Position numbers and translations under genes: made by a program. Below the pieces are notes generated by a model. It did not search any database and was not told the DNA's origin. It was given only the letters and a program-made list of their open reading frames with translations. Of a stretch of 64,000 nucleotides of DNA, positions 9,376 through 18,293 are shown one piece after another; the stretch's first letter is position 1; each line of letters begins with the position of its first letter. This DNA is from Pirellulales bacterium. GTDB lineage: Bacteria > Planctomycetota > Planctomycetia > Pirellulales > JAEUIK01. The stretch lies in the NCBI GenBank assembly GCA_019694435.1, contig JAIBBZ010000016.1, positions 59,834-123,833 of the forward strand, written 5' to 3'.

Positions 9376-11074
9376 GGTCGTGTTCCTGCGGGGGTTGTTC
9401 GGGCGTGGTTGGCTGGGCGGCCGAGGCTGAGCCCGACGCTTCGATGCCGAGCAGCTCGTTGACGGCTTCGCGGACGCGGTGGCTGCGGTCGTTCAGGGCG
9501 CCGCGAACGGCGTCTTGGGCCCTGGCTGTCGGCGAGTTGGCCAGGGCACGGACGGCCTGTTCGCGGACCACGTGGTCTTCGTCTTCGAGCAGGTCGAGTA
9601 ACTGGCTTTCGACGTCGGCGGCCGCGTCGAGCAAAGGCACCAGGCCCAAGGCACGCAGCCGTCGATTGCGCGACAACGATTCGAGTTCTGTGCGCAACTG
9701 GGGCAGCGCTTGCAGATCGATCTTGCGCACGAGGCGTCCGGTGCTGCGCTGCACGTTATCGTCGAGGCCCGAGTAGGACGCGAGGAACCGGCTAAAGCTG
9801 AATTCGGCCAGGCACTCGCGGGCCGCGGCGCGAACTTCCTCGTGGGCGCTATCGACCGCGGCCAACAGCCGGGGCAGGGCACCCGGGACTCCACGGCCGC
9901 GAATCTGTCGCAAGATATGGGCCTGGACGATCGGGTCTGGATCGTCGACGGCGACCTGCGCCAGGGCATTGGCCTCGACGCCATTGAACTCGGCCAGCAG
10001 CCGGGCGGCGGTACGGCGCCCTCCCGTCGTGCCGTGTTGGAGCAGATATTGAATCGTCTTCAACGCCTTGCGGCGGTCATAGCCCGAGCACATGACGATC
10101 GCCGCCGCGGCACTTTGCGGCGCGTCGTCCAGTTGGGCCAGAACTCCGGCCTCGGGTGCGGCCCAGGCCCAGGCTTCGATGCGCTTGAGATTCAGCACAT
10201 GGGTCGGCGAGACTTCGTCGCCGACGCGTTGGGCCAGGTGGCGCACGAACTTGACGTCGCCGCGGCGACCGATCAGCGACAGCGCCGCGCTCGGTGGACG
10301 GTTCTCGTCGAGATAGCTCAGCAACAGCCGGGCCACACCGGGGCGCGAGCTGTGATGCAGCACCTCGACCAGGGCGACATACGTGTTGTGCAGCGGATCG
10401 GTGAGGATCTGCTTGAGCAGGGCATTGTCCGATTCGGCCAGCGTGGCAAACGCTTCGAGCACCTCGGACGATTTGTGCTGCGAGAACCGGGCGACCGAAT
10501 GTTCGAGCGTGGCGACGACGTGCTTGCGCATCAATTGCGGGTCGCGACGCTCGGCATAATCGCGCGGGCCCGCCAGCTCGTTGTAGAGCAAGTCGACGAG
10601 TTCGAGCATCGTGCGCGCCGCGCGATCGCGCTGGACATGGTGGGTGTCCTCGATCAGGTTCAGCAGCGCGGCAATCAGGTCGTATTCGCGGAACCAGACG
10701 ACGGCCGGAAAACTGTTTTGGATGAGCGTGGGATCGGTGCCGAGGATGGCCTCGCGCAGGGTCTTCGACAGCCGTGACCGGCGCTCGAACAGCAATTGCT
10801 TCCAACGGCTGGTGAACAGCGGCAAGCGGCGGAGAATTTCTCGGCCGCCTTCGACGCTCTTGCGTTCCAGCAGGCCGATCAGCGCTCCCTCTTGAATGAA
10901 CGGATCGCGCGCGTTGAGTGCCGGCAACAACACGGCATCGGCGGCCGCGTTGGTCGTCTTCGTCAGCGTCTCAAGGGTCGTGGCGAGTCCGTTGCTCAAG
11001 GGAGCCGCTTTCTCGGGCGGGGTGGTTTTCGGCGTGGCCTGCGCGCAGCGCTCGACGGCGGCGCAGGAGCACAA
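9368..11074 (-). CDS. HEAT-repeat protein
   Basis: 568 residues. Helical repeats run through the whole protein, clearest in the C-terminal third (SRNRRLRALGLVPLLDAA; EDHVVREQAVRALANSPTA; RSHRVREAVNELLGIEA), typical of HEAT/armadillo scaffolds. The start is uncertain: no ATG lies in frame near the 5' end. TTG at 11074 is preceded by AGGA with 9-base spacing, and an in-frame stop lies just upstream. The residues after it (CSCAAVERCAQ, then Thr/Pro-rich) do not form a clean signal peptide in this frame. A neighbouring frame reads MLALVLL just upstream, so a start-region frameshift is possible. The gene is followed without a gap by the membrane protein at 8794-9375. Confidence 0.75.
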   Translation of the reverse strand: MCSCAAVERCAQATPKTTPPEKAAPLSNGLATTLETLTKTTNAAADAVLLPALNARDPFIQEGALIGLLERKSVEGGREILRRLPLFTSRWKQLLFERRSRLSKTLREAILGTDPTLIQNSFPAVVWFREYDLIAALLNLIEDTHHVQRDRAARTMLELVDLLYNELAGPRDYAERRDPQLMRKHVVATLEHSVARFSQHKSSEVLEAFATLAESDNALLKQILTDPLHNTYVALVEVLHHSSRPGVARLLLSYLDENRPPSAALSLIGRRGDVKFVRHLAQRVGDEVSPTHVLNLKRIEAWAWAAPEAGVLAQLDDAPQSAAAAIVMCSGYDRRKALKTIQYLLQHGTTGGRRTAARLLAEFNGVEANALAQVAVDDPDPIVQAHILRQIRGRGVPGALPRLLAAVDSAHEEVRAAARECLAEFSFSRFLASYSGLDDNVQRSTGRLVRKIDLQALPQLRTELESLSRNRRLRALGLVPLLDAAADVESQLLDLLEDEDHVVREQAVRALANSPTARAQDAVRGALNDRSHRVREAVNELLGIEASGSASAAQPTTPEQPPQEHDHD

Positions 11075-11275
11075 GGGCCAGCATCCTGTTTATCGATAGC
11101 TTTTCCCGGGGAGCCGCGCCCAGGATCCCGCAGGGCCGCGCTTGATTTAAGCTCCGACCGTGCCGACACTGGAGTGCATACGCTGCGCATTCGCTACGAC
11201 CGTCGCCTTGACACGGCACGTGCCGCCTCGCTCATGGCTCGACGGTCGATCCGGTTGTAACGGGAGCTATCAACC

Positions 11276-11545
11276 ATGTCGGGTCGGCTCGATGCCGTGA
11301 CGATTCTGGACCGCGAGTATCTGGCCGTGCGGGCCAAGTTGCTCGAAATCGGTGCCACGCTCGATCGCCTCGATCGGGCCGAGGGCACGGTTGAGGCCGA
11401 TCCTCGCCGGCAACGCATTCGCGCGGGCCTGGAGATTCTGGCCGCGGACAAGCCGGATCGGGCCGAGCAGATCCAACGGCTGTTTTCCCTGGGCTACGAC
11501 GAACATTGGCGCCGTACGTTTGGCCTGGCCGTCAACGGCCAATAA
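11276..11545 (+). CDS. small conserved-looking protein of unknown function
   Basis: 89 residues, mostly charged helices (LDREYLAVRAKLLEIGATLDRLDRA), ending FGLAVNGQ. No family is recognised. The ATG follows GGGAG by about 9 bases, and the coding sequence has the strong third-position GC of its neighbours, so I take it as real. It lies 27 bases before the TatD-like gene in the same direction and is probably cotranscribed with it. Upstream, TTGACA at 11208-11213 is followed by a perfect 12-base palindrome, CGGCACGTGCCG (11214-11225), in spacer position, but no convincing -10 follows. Confidence 0.65.
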   Translation: MSGRLDAVTILDREYLAVRAKLLEIGATLDRLDRAEGTVEADPRRQRIRAGLEILAADKPDRAEQIQRLFSLGYDEHWRRTFGLAVNGQ

Positions 11546-11572
11546 CCGCGGTCACCACGAGTATCACGCACC

Positions 11573-12406
11573 ATGTACTACATCGATCCTCATATTCATA
11601 TGGTCTCGCGCGTCACCGACGACTACGAGACCTTGGCCCGGATGGGTTGCGTCGCGGTGAGCGAGCCGGCGTTCTGGGCAGGCTTCGATCGGGGGACCGT
11701 CGACGGGTTTCGCGACTATTTCCGGCAGTTGACCGAGTTCGAGCCGAAGCGCGCAGGCTGGTCACGGATTCAGCACTACACCTGGCTGTGCATCAACGCC
11801 AAGGAGGCGGAAAACGTTCGCCTCTCGCGCGAAGTGATCGCGATGATCCCCGAATATCTCGACCGGCCCGGCGTGCTGGGAATTGGCGAGATCGGACTCA
11901 ACAAGAACACCAAGAATGAAGCCACGGTGTTTCTCGAACACCTGGACCTGGCTGCCAAGACGAACGAGCAGATTCTGATTCATACGCCCCACTTGGAAGA
12001 CAAGTACAAGGGCACCCGGATGATCCTCGATATGCTCGGCGGCGACCGGCGCATCGATCCGCAACGCGTACTGGTCGATCACGTCGAAGAGCACACGGTG
12101 CGCGCCGTGTTGGACGAGGGCTATTGGGCCGGCATGACGTTGTACCCCGTGAGCAAGTGCACGCCCGAGCGGGCCTGCGACATTATCGAGTTGTACGGAC
12201 CCGAGCGGCTGCTGGTGAATTCGGCCGGCGACTGGGGGCCCTCGAAGCCGACCGCGGTGCCCGATTTCATCATGGCCATGCGTCACCGGGGCCACAGCGA
12301 GGCTTTGATTCGACGGGTGGTGTACGAGAATCCGCTGGCGTTCTTCAGCCAGAGCCGCAATTTCCGGTTCACGCCGCCCGAAGTGCTCGAGACGGCCACC
12401 GGGTAG
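11573..12406 (+). CDS. TatD-like metal-dependent hydrolase
   Basis: 277 residues with an amidohydrolase/TatD-type TIM barrel. The metal-binding DPHIHM motif is at residues 5-10, GIGEIGLNKN supplies the glutamate, ILIHTPH and VLVDHVEEHT supply the later histidines, and VNSAGDWGPS is the final acidic position (TatD proteins usually have D in a TDxP setting). It is more like the TatD-type member of the ebo cluster (EboB) than like the DNase TatD, but no other ebo gene is nearby, so that relation stays open. The substrate is unknown. It forms a pair with the 89-residue gene upstream. Confidence 0.75.
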   Translation: MYYIDPHIHMVSRVTDDYETLARMGCVAVSEPAFWAGFDRGTVDGFRDYFRQLTEFEPKRAGWSRIQHYTWLCINAKEAENVRLSREVIAMIPEYLDRPGVLGIGEIGLNKNTKNEATVFLEHLDLAAKTNEQILIHTPHLEDKYKGTRMILDMLGGDRRIDPQRVLVDHVEEHTVRAVLDEGYWAGMTLYPVSKCTPERACDIIELYGPERLLVNSAGDWGPSKPTAVPDFIMAMRHRGHSEALIRRVVYENPLAFFSQSRNFRFTPPEVLETATG

Positions 12407-12539
12407 CGCGCCGCGGAGTCGACCGGAGCAAGGTTGGATCGGCACGGACACGACGCTCGCGTTCCACCGGCGCCGACGTGGCGATGTTCCCGCTCGTTGC
12501 AGGCCGCGATGCCCCTGCCGAGTGCCCCGCCGGGGGGCT

Positions 12540-13559
12540 ATGATGGCACGCATGAATCGCCGCCATCGTCCGCACGCATCGCAATCCACTCCCGAGTCAC
12601 CGGCCATCGAAACCGAAGCGGCGCCGCCGCAGCCCGAGCGGCTGCAAAAGGTGCTCGCCTCGGCCGGTGTGGGTAGCCGCCGGCATTGCGAAGAAATCAT
12701 CACCGCGGGCCGGGTCAGCGTCGACGGACAAGTTGTCACCGAACTGGGGACCCGCGTGGTTTGGCCGGGCCAGAAAATCGTCGTCGACGACACAACGCTC
12801 AAGCCGCCCAAGCTGGTCTATTACGCCGTATTCAAGCCCGAGGGCGTGGTATCGACCAACTACGACCCCGACGGCCGCGCGCGTGTGATCGACCTGTTGC
12901 CCGACCATGTCGAACGCGTGTTCAGCGTTGGCCGGCTCGATCGGGCCAGCGAAGGGCTGATGCTGCTGACGAACGATGGCGAGCTGGCGCAGAAGCTCAC
13001 CCATCCGCGGTTTGGCGTCGAGAAGACGTACGAGGTGCTGATCGCGGGCCGGGTCGATGCCGGCTCCATCGACCGGCTGCTGCGCGGCGTGCACCTGGCC
13101 GAGGGCATCGCCAAGGTTGCTCACCTGGAGGTCAAGTCGCGGCGCCCGCAAAGCACGTTGGTGCGCATGGTCCTGCGTGAAGGCCGTAATCGAGAAATCC
13201 GCCGCGTGCTGGCCCGCGTGGGTCACAAGGCGCTCAAGATCAAGCGTATCGCCATCGCCGGACTGCGCCTGGGGAACCTCAAGCCGGGACAATTCCGCCG
13301 GCTCACGCCCGACGAGGTGCGCGAGCTGAAGCGGGCCGCCGCAGGCAAGCAGCGGCAGCGCCGCCAAGAAGCGGCCCCTGCGCCCGGCCCTCCGCAGCGC
13401 GCGAAGCGGCCAGCGCGTCCCGGCCAGCGCAGCTCTGCCGCGCGACCCCCGCGTCGAGAGCCCAACGCCGGCCAGCGCCCGCGGCAGGAGTCCGGCCCCA
13501 GCGGACCGCCGCGCCGTCCGCGCAAACCGTCGGCGCGGCCGAACAAAGGACGACCATGA
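12540..13559 (+). CDS. 23S rRNA pseudouridine synthase, RsuA/RluB/E/F family
   Basis: About 339 residues. An S4 RNA-binding domain (LQKVLASAGVGSRRHCEEII; residues ~35-95) precedes the RsuA-type catalytic domain. The catalytic aspartate lies in VGRLDRASEGLMLLTNDGE, and KTYEV, REGRNREIRRVLARVG and LKIKRIAIAGLRLG are family motifs. It isomerises uridine to pseudouridine in rRNA; RluB-type specificity is likely but not proved. The last ~70 residues are a Lys/Arg/Pro/Ala-rich unstructured tail, common in GC-rich relatives. The start is ambiguous among ATGs at 12540, 12543 and 12552, since a G-run lies just before them and TATGAT at 12539 could itself be a -10. The stop overlaps pyrK by 4 bases. 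Confidence 0.9.
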   Translation: MMARMNRRHRPHASQSTPESPAIETEAAPPQPERLQKVLASAGVGSRRHCEEIITAGRVSVDGQVVTELGTRVVWPGQKIVVDDTTLKPPKLVYYAVFKPEGVVSTNYDPDGRARVIDLLPDHVERVFSVGRLDRASEGLMLLTNDGELAQKLTHPRFGVEKTYEVLIAGRVDAGSIDRLLRGVHLAEGIAKVAHLEVKSRRPQSTLVRMVLREGRNREIRRVLARVGHKALKIKRIAIAGLRLGNLKPGQFRRLTPDEVRELKRAAAGKQRQRRQEAAPAPGPPQRAKRPARPGQRSSAARPPRREPNAGQRPRQESGPSGPPRRPRKPSARPNKGRP

Positions 13560-14452
13560 CCGCCGCAACGACGACGCATGACGAAGGCGAACACCGCGCG
13601 TGCTGGTACCCCGACGGGGCCGTGCAGGCGACCGTCGAGGTGATCGACAACGTACGCATCGCCGAAGCGACGTATCGGATTCGGTTCGCGTGCCCCGAGA
13701 TCGCCGGAAAGATCCTGCCGGGCCAGTTCTTGATGGTCCGGCTCGCCGGGTGCAACGACCCATTGCTGGGCCGGCCGTTTGCCTTGTACGACCTGCAGGC
13801 CGATGTCGCGGGAAGGCCCGGCTGGATCGATGTCGTGTACCTGGTCGGTGGAAAATTCACGCAGCGGCTCGCCCAGTATTTGCCCGGCCAGCAGATCGAC
13901 GTCTGGGGGCCCCTGGGCAACGGATTTCCGCCGCAGGCGACCGAACACCTGGTCATCGCCGCCGGCGGGATCGGGCAGACGCCTTTTCTGGTTCTGGCCC
14001 GCGAGCACCTGGGGCGGCAGCAGTTCGGCCAGCCGCCGCGACTGGTACCTGCCTGCCGCCGGGTGACGTTCTGCTATGGCGTGCGGCGCAAATCGCTCTT
14101 GGCCGGCGTCGCAGATTTCGAGGCCCTCGGCATCGACGTGCGCATCGGCACCGACGACGGCTCGGCCGGGCGCAAGGCCCTCGTTCCCGAGCTGCTGGCC
14201 GAAGTGCTGCAAGAGCACGGCCACGATTGTCGCGTGGTTTGCTGCGGGCCAGAGCCGATGATGGAGGCCGTGGCCCACTTATGCGTTCAGCGGGGCGTGC
14301 CGTGTCTGGTGTCGCTCGAATCGCCCATGGCCTGCGGCCTGGGCATCTGCTTTAGCTGTGTGACCCGGGTGCGCGACGCTGCCGGCGGTTGGGACTACCG
14401 TCGCACGTGCGTCGAGGGGCCCGTGTTCGACGCCGCGGTGATCGCATGGTAA
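13556..14452 (+). CDS. pyrK: dihydroorotate dehydrogenase electron-transfer subunit
   Basis: 298 residues. PyrK carries electrons from type 1B dihydroorotate dehydrogenase (PyrD) through FAD and a [2Fe-2S] cluster to NAD. The FAD-binding beta-barrel has GQFLMVRLAG and LLGRPFALYDL, the NAD domain has WGPLGNGF and IAAGGIGQTPFL, and the C-terminal cluster motif is CGLGICFSC with a fourth Cys in RRTCVEGP. The protein is slightly longer than usual because of a short Pro/Arg insert near residue 160 (QPPRLVPACRR). It begins in an ATGA overlap with the pseudouridine synthase, so the two are co-translated. No pyrD is adjacent; pyrB and pyrC lie 30 kb away. Confidence 0.92.
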   Translation: MTAATTTHDEGEHRACWYPDGAVQATVEVIDNVRIAEATYRIRFACPEIAGKILPGQFLMVRLAGCNDPLLGRPFALYDLQADVAGRPGWIDVVYLVGGKFTQRLAQYLPGQQIDVWGPLGNGFPPQATEHLVIAAGGIGQTPFLVLAREHLGRQQFGQPPRLVPACRRVTFCYGVRRKSLLAGVADFEALGIDVRIGTDDGSAGRKALVPELLAEVLQEHGHDCRVVCCGPEPMMEAVAHLCVQRGVPCLVSLESPMACGLGICFSCVTRVRDAAGGWDYRRTCVEGPVFDAAVIAW

Positions 14453-14503
14453 TGGCCCCCGGCGCGAGCAGCGGGCCAGCGGGCAGTGAATCGGACGAAC
14501 AAC

Positions 14504-14526
14504 GAGCCGCTCAAGATCAGCGGCTC
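14504..14526 (-). terminator. hairpin terminator downstream of rpsT
   Basis: A perfect 8-base stem, GAGCCGCT and AGCGGCTC with a 7-base loop, lies between the convergent genes pyrK and rpsT. On the minus strand it is followed by GTTGTT, so it most likely ends rpsT; it could act on both strands. The T-tract is weak. Confidence 0.55.
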
Positions 14527-14552
14527 GGAAGATCAGGACTGTCGCCGTGCGG

Positions 14553-14834
14553 TTAGGCCGTGGCCTTCACGCCCTTGGCCGCCTTGATTCGGGCCGAAAG
14601 CCTGGCCTTGTAGCGTGCGCCCGCGTTGCGGTGGATCACGCCCTTGGCGGCCGTCTGATCGATCACCTTTTGTGCCGCGCGGAAGTGGGTCTCGGCCGCC
14701 TGGACATCCTGCGCCTTGAGCGCTACCAGCACGCGTTTGATCGCGGTCTTCATGGAAGACGACGCCGCGCGATTGCGGGCCCGACGTTCGAGGCTTTGGC
14801 GGAGACGCTTCTTGGCACTTTCAGTATTCGGCAT
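14553..14834 (-). CDS. rpsT: 30S ribosomal protein S20
   Basis: 93 residues. S20 is a helical-bundle primary binder of 16S rRNA. The protein is very basic and all-helical, with SAKKRLRQSLERRARN at the N-terminus, KTAIKRV in the middle and VIHRNAGARYKARL near the end, as expected of the family. The start chosen at 14834 (MPNTESAKKR) gives the usual N-terminus; a start five codons earlier is open but adds nothing typical. No strong Shine-Dalgarno is visible, which is common for this gene. It is transcribed in the same direction as the TPR gene downstream on the other side of 14938, with its own terminator-like hairpin. Confidence 0.95.
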   Translation of the reverse strand: MPNTESAKKRLRQSLERRARNRAASSSMKTAIKRVLVALKAQDVQAAETHFRAAQKVIDQTAAKGVIHRNAGARYKARLSARIKAAKGVKATA

Positions 14835-14937
14835 CGTAGGGCTCGGCAAGACGGAAGACGGCGTGACGGACCGGCGGACAATCCCACTTCATTCCGGGCG
14901 GCCCAGGACGGATCGTCAGGGGGCCCGGTGGTGGGAA

Positions 14938-16329
14938 TCAGCCTTTATCGCGTAATTCCCTGATCTTGTCCAGGAGGGCCGGGACGTCGCGGTAGGCAAA
15001 ATCGTAGCCGGCCAGCTCGGTGAGCTGTTTCTCGGCCACATCGAGGTCGCTCATCCCCAGGGCCAGCCGCCCGGCCCGGTACATGGCCAGCTTTTTCTGG
15101 TCCAAATCGCGTTCGTTGGTCTCCTGGACGGCCTGCTGATAGCTGCTCAAAGCCAGCTTGTACTGCTTGATCGTCTGGAAACACTCGCCCAGGGCCAGCA
15201 GGACGGCCCCCTTGCGCTTGAGGTCCTGGCGGGCATCCTGGAGGGCCTTGATGGCCTCGGCATGCTGCCCGGCCCGCATCTGCCGCAGACCCAGCTCGTA
15301 CTTGAGTCCGTGGTTGGTCGGATATCGCTCGCACCGTTTGCGATAGACCTCGAGCTCCTGGCTGTTGAGTTCGGTCTTGGCTCGGGCCAGATCGGTCTTG
15401 AGGTCTTCGTTCGGCTGCTCACGATACTTGCGTTCGGCGGCGGCGACCTGCTCGCGCCGTCCACGCAGTTGGAAATCTTCGAGGCGCTCGCGGATGTCGA
15501 GCTGCTCGCCGAGGGCCTTGATGGCACGCTCGAGCACGTTGACCGCGTCGGCAAACCGCTCCTTCGACGCGTGCATGTCGGCCAGGCTCACGTAGAGCGA
15601 CGCGTCTTGCGGATTCTTGGCGATGTCTTTCTCGAGCTGCTCTTCCGGGGTGAGCTTGCGCGGACCGCCTCCTTGGCGCTCGGCCTGCTCCATCTTGTCG
15701 GCCATCACGTCGGTCGTGCTCTCGGCGTCTTGATACCCGCCGACGTGGATGGTTTTCTCGACCGTCAAGTCGGCGATGGCCCGCTTGGCTTCTTCGTCGT
15801 CGGGGTGTGACTGGAGCACGCGACTCCAGCAGACGACCGCGCTGTCGAACTGCTTGTGCCTGGCCAACGTCCGCCCGGCGAGGCGGTTGATCTCGGGGTC
15901 TTTGATGTTCAGATCGAGCGCGCAGCGCAGGTACAGTTCTTCGTTTTCTTCGTAACCGAGCTGCTCGCAGGCCGCGGCCATGGCGACCAGCGTCGAGGTG
16001 TCCCAGGGATTGAGCTTCAGCAGGTCGATGCCCGTCTTGAAGACGCCGGCCCAGTCTTTCGACATCGAGGCCTTTTTGAGCATGCCGCGCGAGCCGACCC
16101 CTTGAATCGACGCGAGTTTGCTGCCTTTTTTGTTGTTGCTATACTTTTTTTGCAGATTGCCGATCAGCGCGGCCGCGTACAGCTTGTTGCCCGGATCGCC
16201 GATCAGGGCCTGGGTAAACAGGTCGTGTGCGTAGTCGAATTGGCCCGACGCGGCGTTCTTGCTGCCGTGCTCGTAGCACTGCTGCAGCCGACGGCGTTTT
16301 GCAGGCGTCATATCTCCGGCTTCGGACAT
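14938..16329 (-). CDS. TPR-repeat protein
   Basis: 463 residues, soluble, with no signal peptide or membrane segment. TPR-like helix pairs run throughout: GQFDYAHDLFTQALIGDPGN near the N-terminus, RHKQFDSAVVCWSRVLQSHPDD at ~150, and RAGQHAEAIKALQDARQDL and QYKLALSSYQQAVQET near the C-terminus. A Lys-rich segment (KKYSNNKKGSKLAS) follows the first repeat. The start at 16329 (MSEAGDMTPAKRR) is where protein-like sequence begins; the open frame extends 99 codons further but is low-complexity there. It probably acts as a protein-interaction scaffold. Its partner cannot be told from context. Confidence 0.85.
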   Translation of the reverse strand: MSEAGDMTPAKRRRLQQCYEHGSKNAASGQFDYAHDLFTQALIGDPGNKLYAAALIGNLQKKYSNNKKGSKLASIQGVGSRGMLKKASMSKDWAGVFKTGIDLLKLNPWDTSTLVAMAAACEQLGYEENEELYLRCALDLNIKDPEINRLAGRTLARHKQFDSAVVCWSRVLQSHPDDEEAKRAIADLTVEKTIHVGGYQDAESTTDVMADKMEQAERQGGGPRKLTPEEQLEKDIAKNPQDASLYVSLADMHASKERFADAVNVLERAIKALGEQLDIRERLEDFQLRGRREQVAAAERKYREQPNEDLKTDLARAKTELNSQELEVYRKRCERYPTNHGLKYELGLRQMRAGQHAEAIKALQDARQDLKRKGAVLLALGECFQTIKQYKLALSSYQQAVQETNERDLDQKKLAMYRAGRLALGMSDLDVAEKQLTELAGYDFAYRDVPALLDKIRELRDKG

Positions 16330-16698
16330 AGCGGCGCTTTGCGTGCTGAGACTTTGCGTGCTGAGACCAGGATGCGTGGGGCGCGTGCGCAGGCCGGCAG
16401 ACCCGTCCCACCAACCAGTCCGGGGCCCGACGCAGGGAAGCTGCCACAAGGGAAAGATCGGCCTGTTCCGGTTCAGCCTGGTGCGCGGCAAATTTCCGCC
16501 CCGGCCAGAACTCCTGCCCGGAGAATTTCCCGGCAAGTGGCTCTTCCCGGCTGCGGAGCGAATCGGCCCGCGGGTCGTGTCCCGGCAGCTTCCAATGCCT
16601 TCTAATTTACCAGACCGAAACAGCACCGGCCACCGCCATCGCCGCGGGCAAAACCAAGCTTGCCGACGCGGGGAACAACCTTGCCGGCCGTACCACGC
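16330..16698. other. divergent intergenic region with a 15-base tandem repeat
   Basis: This 369-base gap between divergent genes should hold both promoters, but none is clear. Directly upstream of the TPR gene, the unit CTTTGCGTGCTGAGA occurs twice head to tail (16337-16351 and 16352-16366). A short AT-rich island (TTCTAATTTACC near 16600) is the best promoter candidate. Confidence 0.6.
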
Positions 16699-18222
16699 AT
16701 GAATTCACCTGCTCGCGGCGAACGGGGACACGTCGACCTGGTCGGGGCAGGGCCGGGCGATCCCGGACTGATTACCGTGGCGGGGATGCAATGCCTGGCG
16801 CGCGCGGACCTGGTGATTTACGACGCGCTGGTCAACCCCGAGCTGCTGCGCCATAGCCGTCGCGACGCCGAGCTCTTCTCGCTGGGCCGTCATGGCCGCG
16901 AGCGGCTCGTGTCGCAGGCCGAGGTGCACGAGCGCATGATCGCCGCCGCGCGGCTGGGGCGCCGCGTCGTGCGTCTCAAGGGGGGCGACCCGGGCGTCTT
17001 TGCCCGCATTGCCGAAGAGGCCGACGCCCTGCGCGCCGCGGGCATCTCCTATGCGATCGTTCCCGGCGTGACGGTGGCCCTGGCCGCCGGCAGCTACGCG
17101 GGTATACCCCTGACCCATCGCGACTGTGCATCGGCGGTGGCGCTGGTCACCGGACAGCAGGGGGCCGACACCGAAGGTGCCTCGCTCGATTACGCGCGCT
17201 TGGCGCAGTTCCCGGGGACGCTGGTGTTTTACATGGGCGTGACGAGCGCCCCGCGCTGGGCCAGCGAATTGGTTGCCGGAGGACGTAGTCCCCAGACGCC
17301 CGTGGCGATCGTGCGCTACTGTTCGTGGCCGCGCCAGCAGGTTTGGGAAACGACGCTTGCCGAATTGCCGGCGCTGCTGAGGGCAACGCGAATCCGCCCG
17401 CCGGTCGTGGCGATCGTCGGCGAGGTTGTTGCCTTGCGCGAAAACCCCACCTGGTTCGAGTCGCGGCCGCTTTTCGGGGCTCGCATCCTGGTAACACGGC
17501 CCGCGCATCAAGCCGGGGCGCTGGCCGACAAATTGAGCGAACTGGGCGCCGAGGTGCTGCTACAGCCGGCGATTGAGATCGGTCCTCCGGATGATCCCGC
17601 GCCGTTCGAGGCCGTCTTGCACGCGCTGGATAGCTACGACTGGATCGTGTTTTCCAGTGCCAATGGCGTGTCGGCCGTGATGGACCGACTGTGGCAAACA
17701 GGGCGCGACGGCCGCGCGCTGGGCCGCGCGCGGATTGCCGTGATTGGGCCCGGCACCGCGGCCGAACTCGAGCGTCATCGCCTGCTGGCCGACGTGCAGC
17801 CGGCAGAGTTCCATGCCGAGGCGCTGGCCGAGACGTTCGTCAAACAGGCGCAGGGTCGGCGGTTCTTGTTGATTCGCGCCAGCCGGGGACGCGAAGTGCT
17901 GGCCGAGCAGCTAGCGGCCGCCGGCGCCCAGGTCGATCAGGTCGTCGCCTATACGAGCCGCGACGTGGTCGCTCCAGACGCGGAAATCGCGGCCCAACTT
18001 GCCGCCGGGGCCATCGATTGGGTTACCGTGACCAGCTCGGCCATTGCCCGTTCGCTCGCGCAGATGTTTGGTGAGGGCCTCTGCCGAGCACGATTGGCCA
18101 GCATCAGCCCTTTGACCACTGCGACGCTCGGCGAGTTGGGCTACCCGGTCGAGGCCGAGGCCGCGGAAGCGACGATGGATGCCCTGTGTGCGGCGATGGC
18201 CGCGGCCTCGCAGCGCGGTTGA
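16699..18222 (+). CDS. fused uroporphyrinogen-III C-methyltransferase / uroporphyrinogen-III synthase
   Basis: 507 residues with two enzymes. Residues ~8-250 are SUMT/CobA, which methylates uroporphyrinogen III with S-adenosylmethionine on the way to siroheme and B12: VGAGPGDPGLITVAG, RLKGGDPGVFARI and PGVTVALAAGSYAGIPLTHR are the signature segments. Residues ~265-505 are HemD, which closes hydroxymethylbilane to uroporphyrinogen III (ILVTRPAHQAG, DWIVFSSANGV, VTVTSSAIARSL). The fusion places both activities at the branch between heme and siroheme/cobalamin and is known in several phyla. The ATG at 16699 precedes the first glycine-rich loop by 15 residues. hemP lies nearby on the other strand. 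Confidence 0.93.
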   Translation: MNSPARGERGHVDLVGAGPGDPGLITVAGMQCLARADLVIYDALVNPELLRHSRRDAELFSLGRHGRERLVSQAEVHERMIAAARLGRRVVRLKGGDPGVFARIAEEADALRAAGISYAIVPGVTVALAAGSYAGIPLTHRDCASAVALVTGQQGADTEGASLDYARLAQFPGTLVFYMGVTSAPRWASELVAGGRSPQTPVAIVRYCSWPRQQVWETTLAELPALLRATRIRPPVVAIVGEVVALRENPTWFESRPLFGARILVTRPAHQAGALADKLSELGAEVLLQPAIEIGPPDDPAPFEAVLHALDSYDWIVFSSANGVSAVMDRLWQTGRDGRALGRARIAVIGPGTAAELERHRLLADVQPAEFHAEALAETFVKQAQGRRFLLIRASRGREVLAEQLAAAGAQVDQVVAYTSRDVVAPDAEIAAQLAAGAIDWVTVTSSAIARSLAQMFGEGLCRARLASISPLTTATLGELGYPVEAEAAEATMDALCAAMAAASQRG

Positions 18223-18293
18223 TGCCGCAGGGTCGGGCCGGCGCAGGCCCTGTGGGCCCTGTGCAGCCAGATCGGTCCAGGGCGCTTGCCGGC

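Noticed and set aside
11573..12406. Assignment as part of the ebo (EboB) gene cluster
   Set aside because: No other ebo genes occur in the window, so only a family-level TatD-like call is made.
16337..16366. Tandem 15-base repeat read as a CRISPR or integron element
   Set aside because: Only two units with no spacers; it is probably a local slippage duplication.
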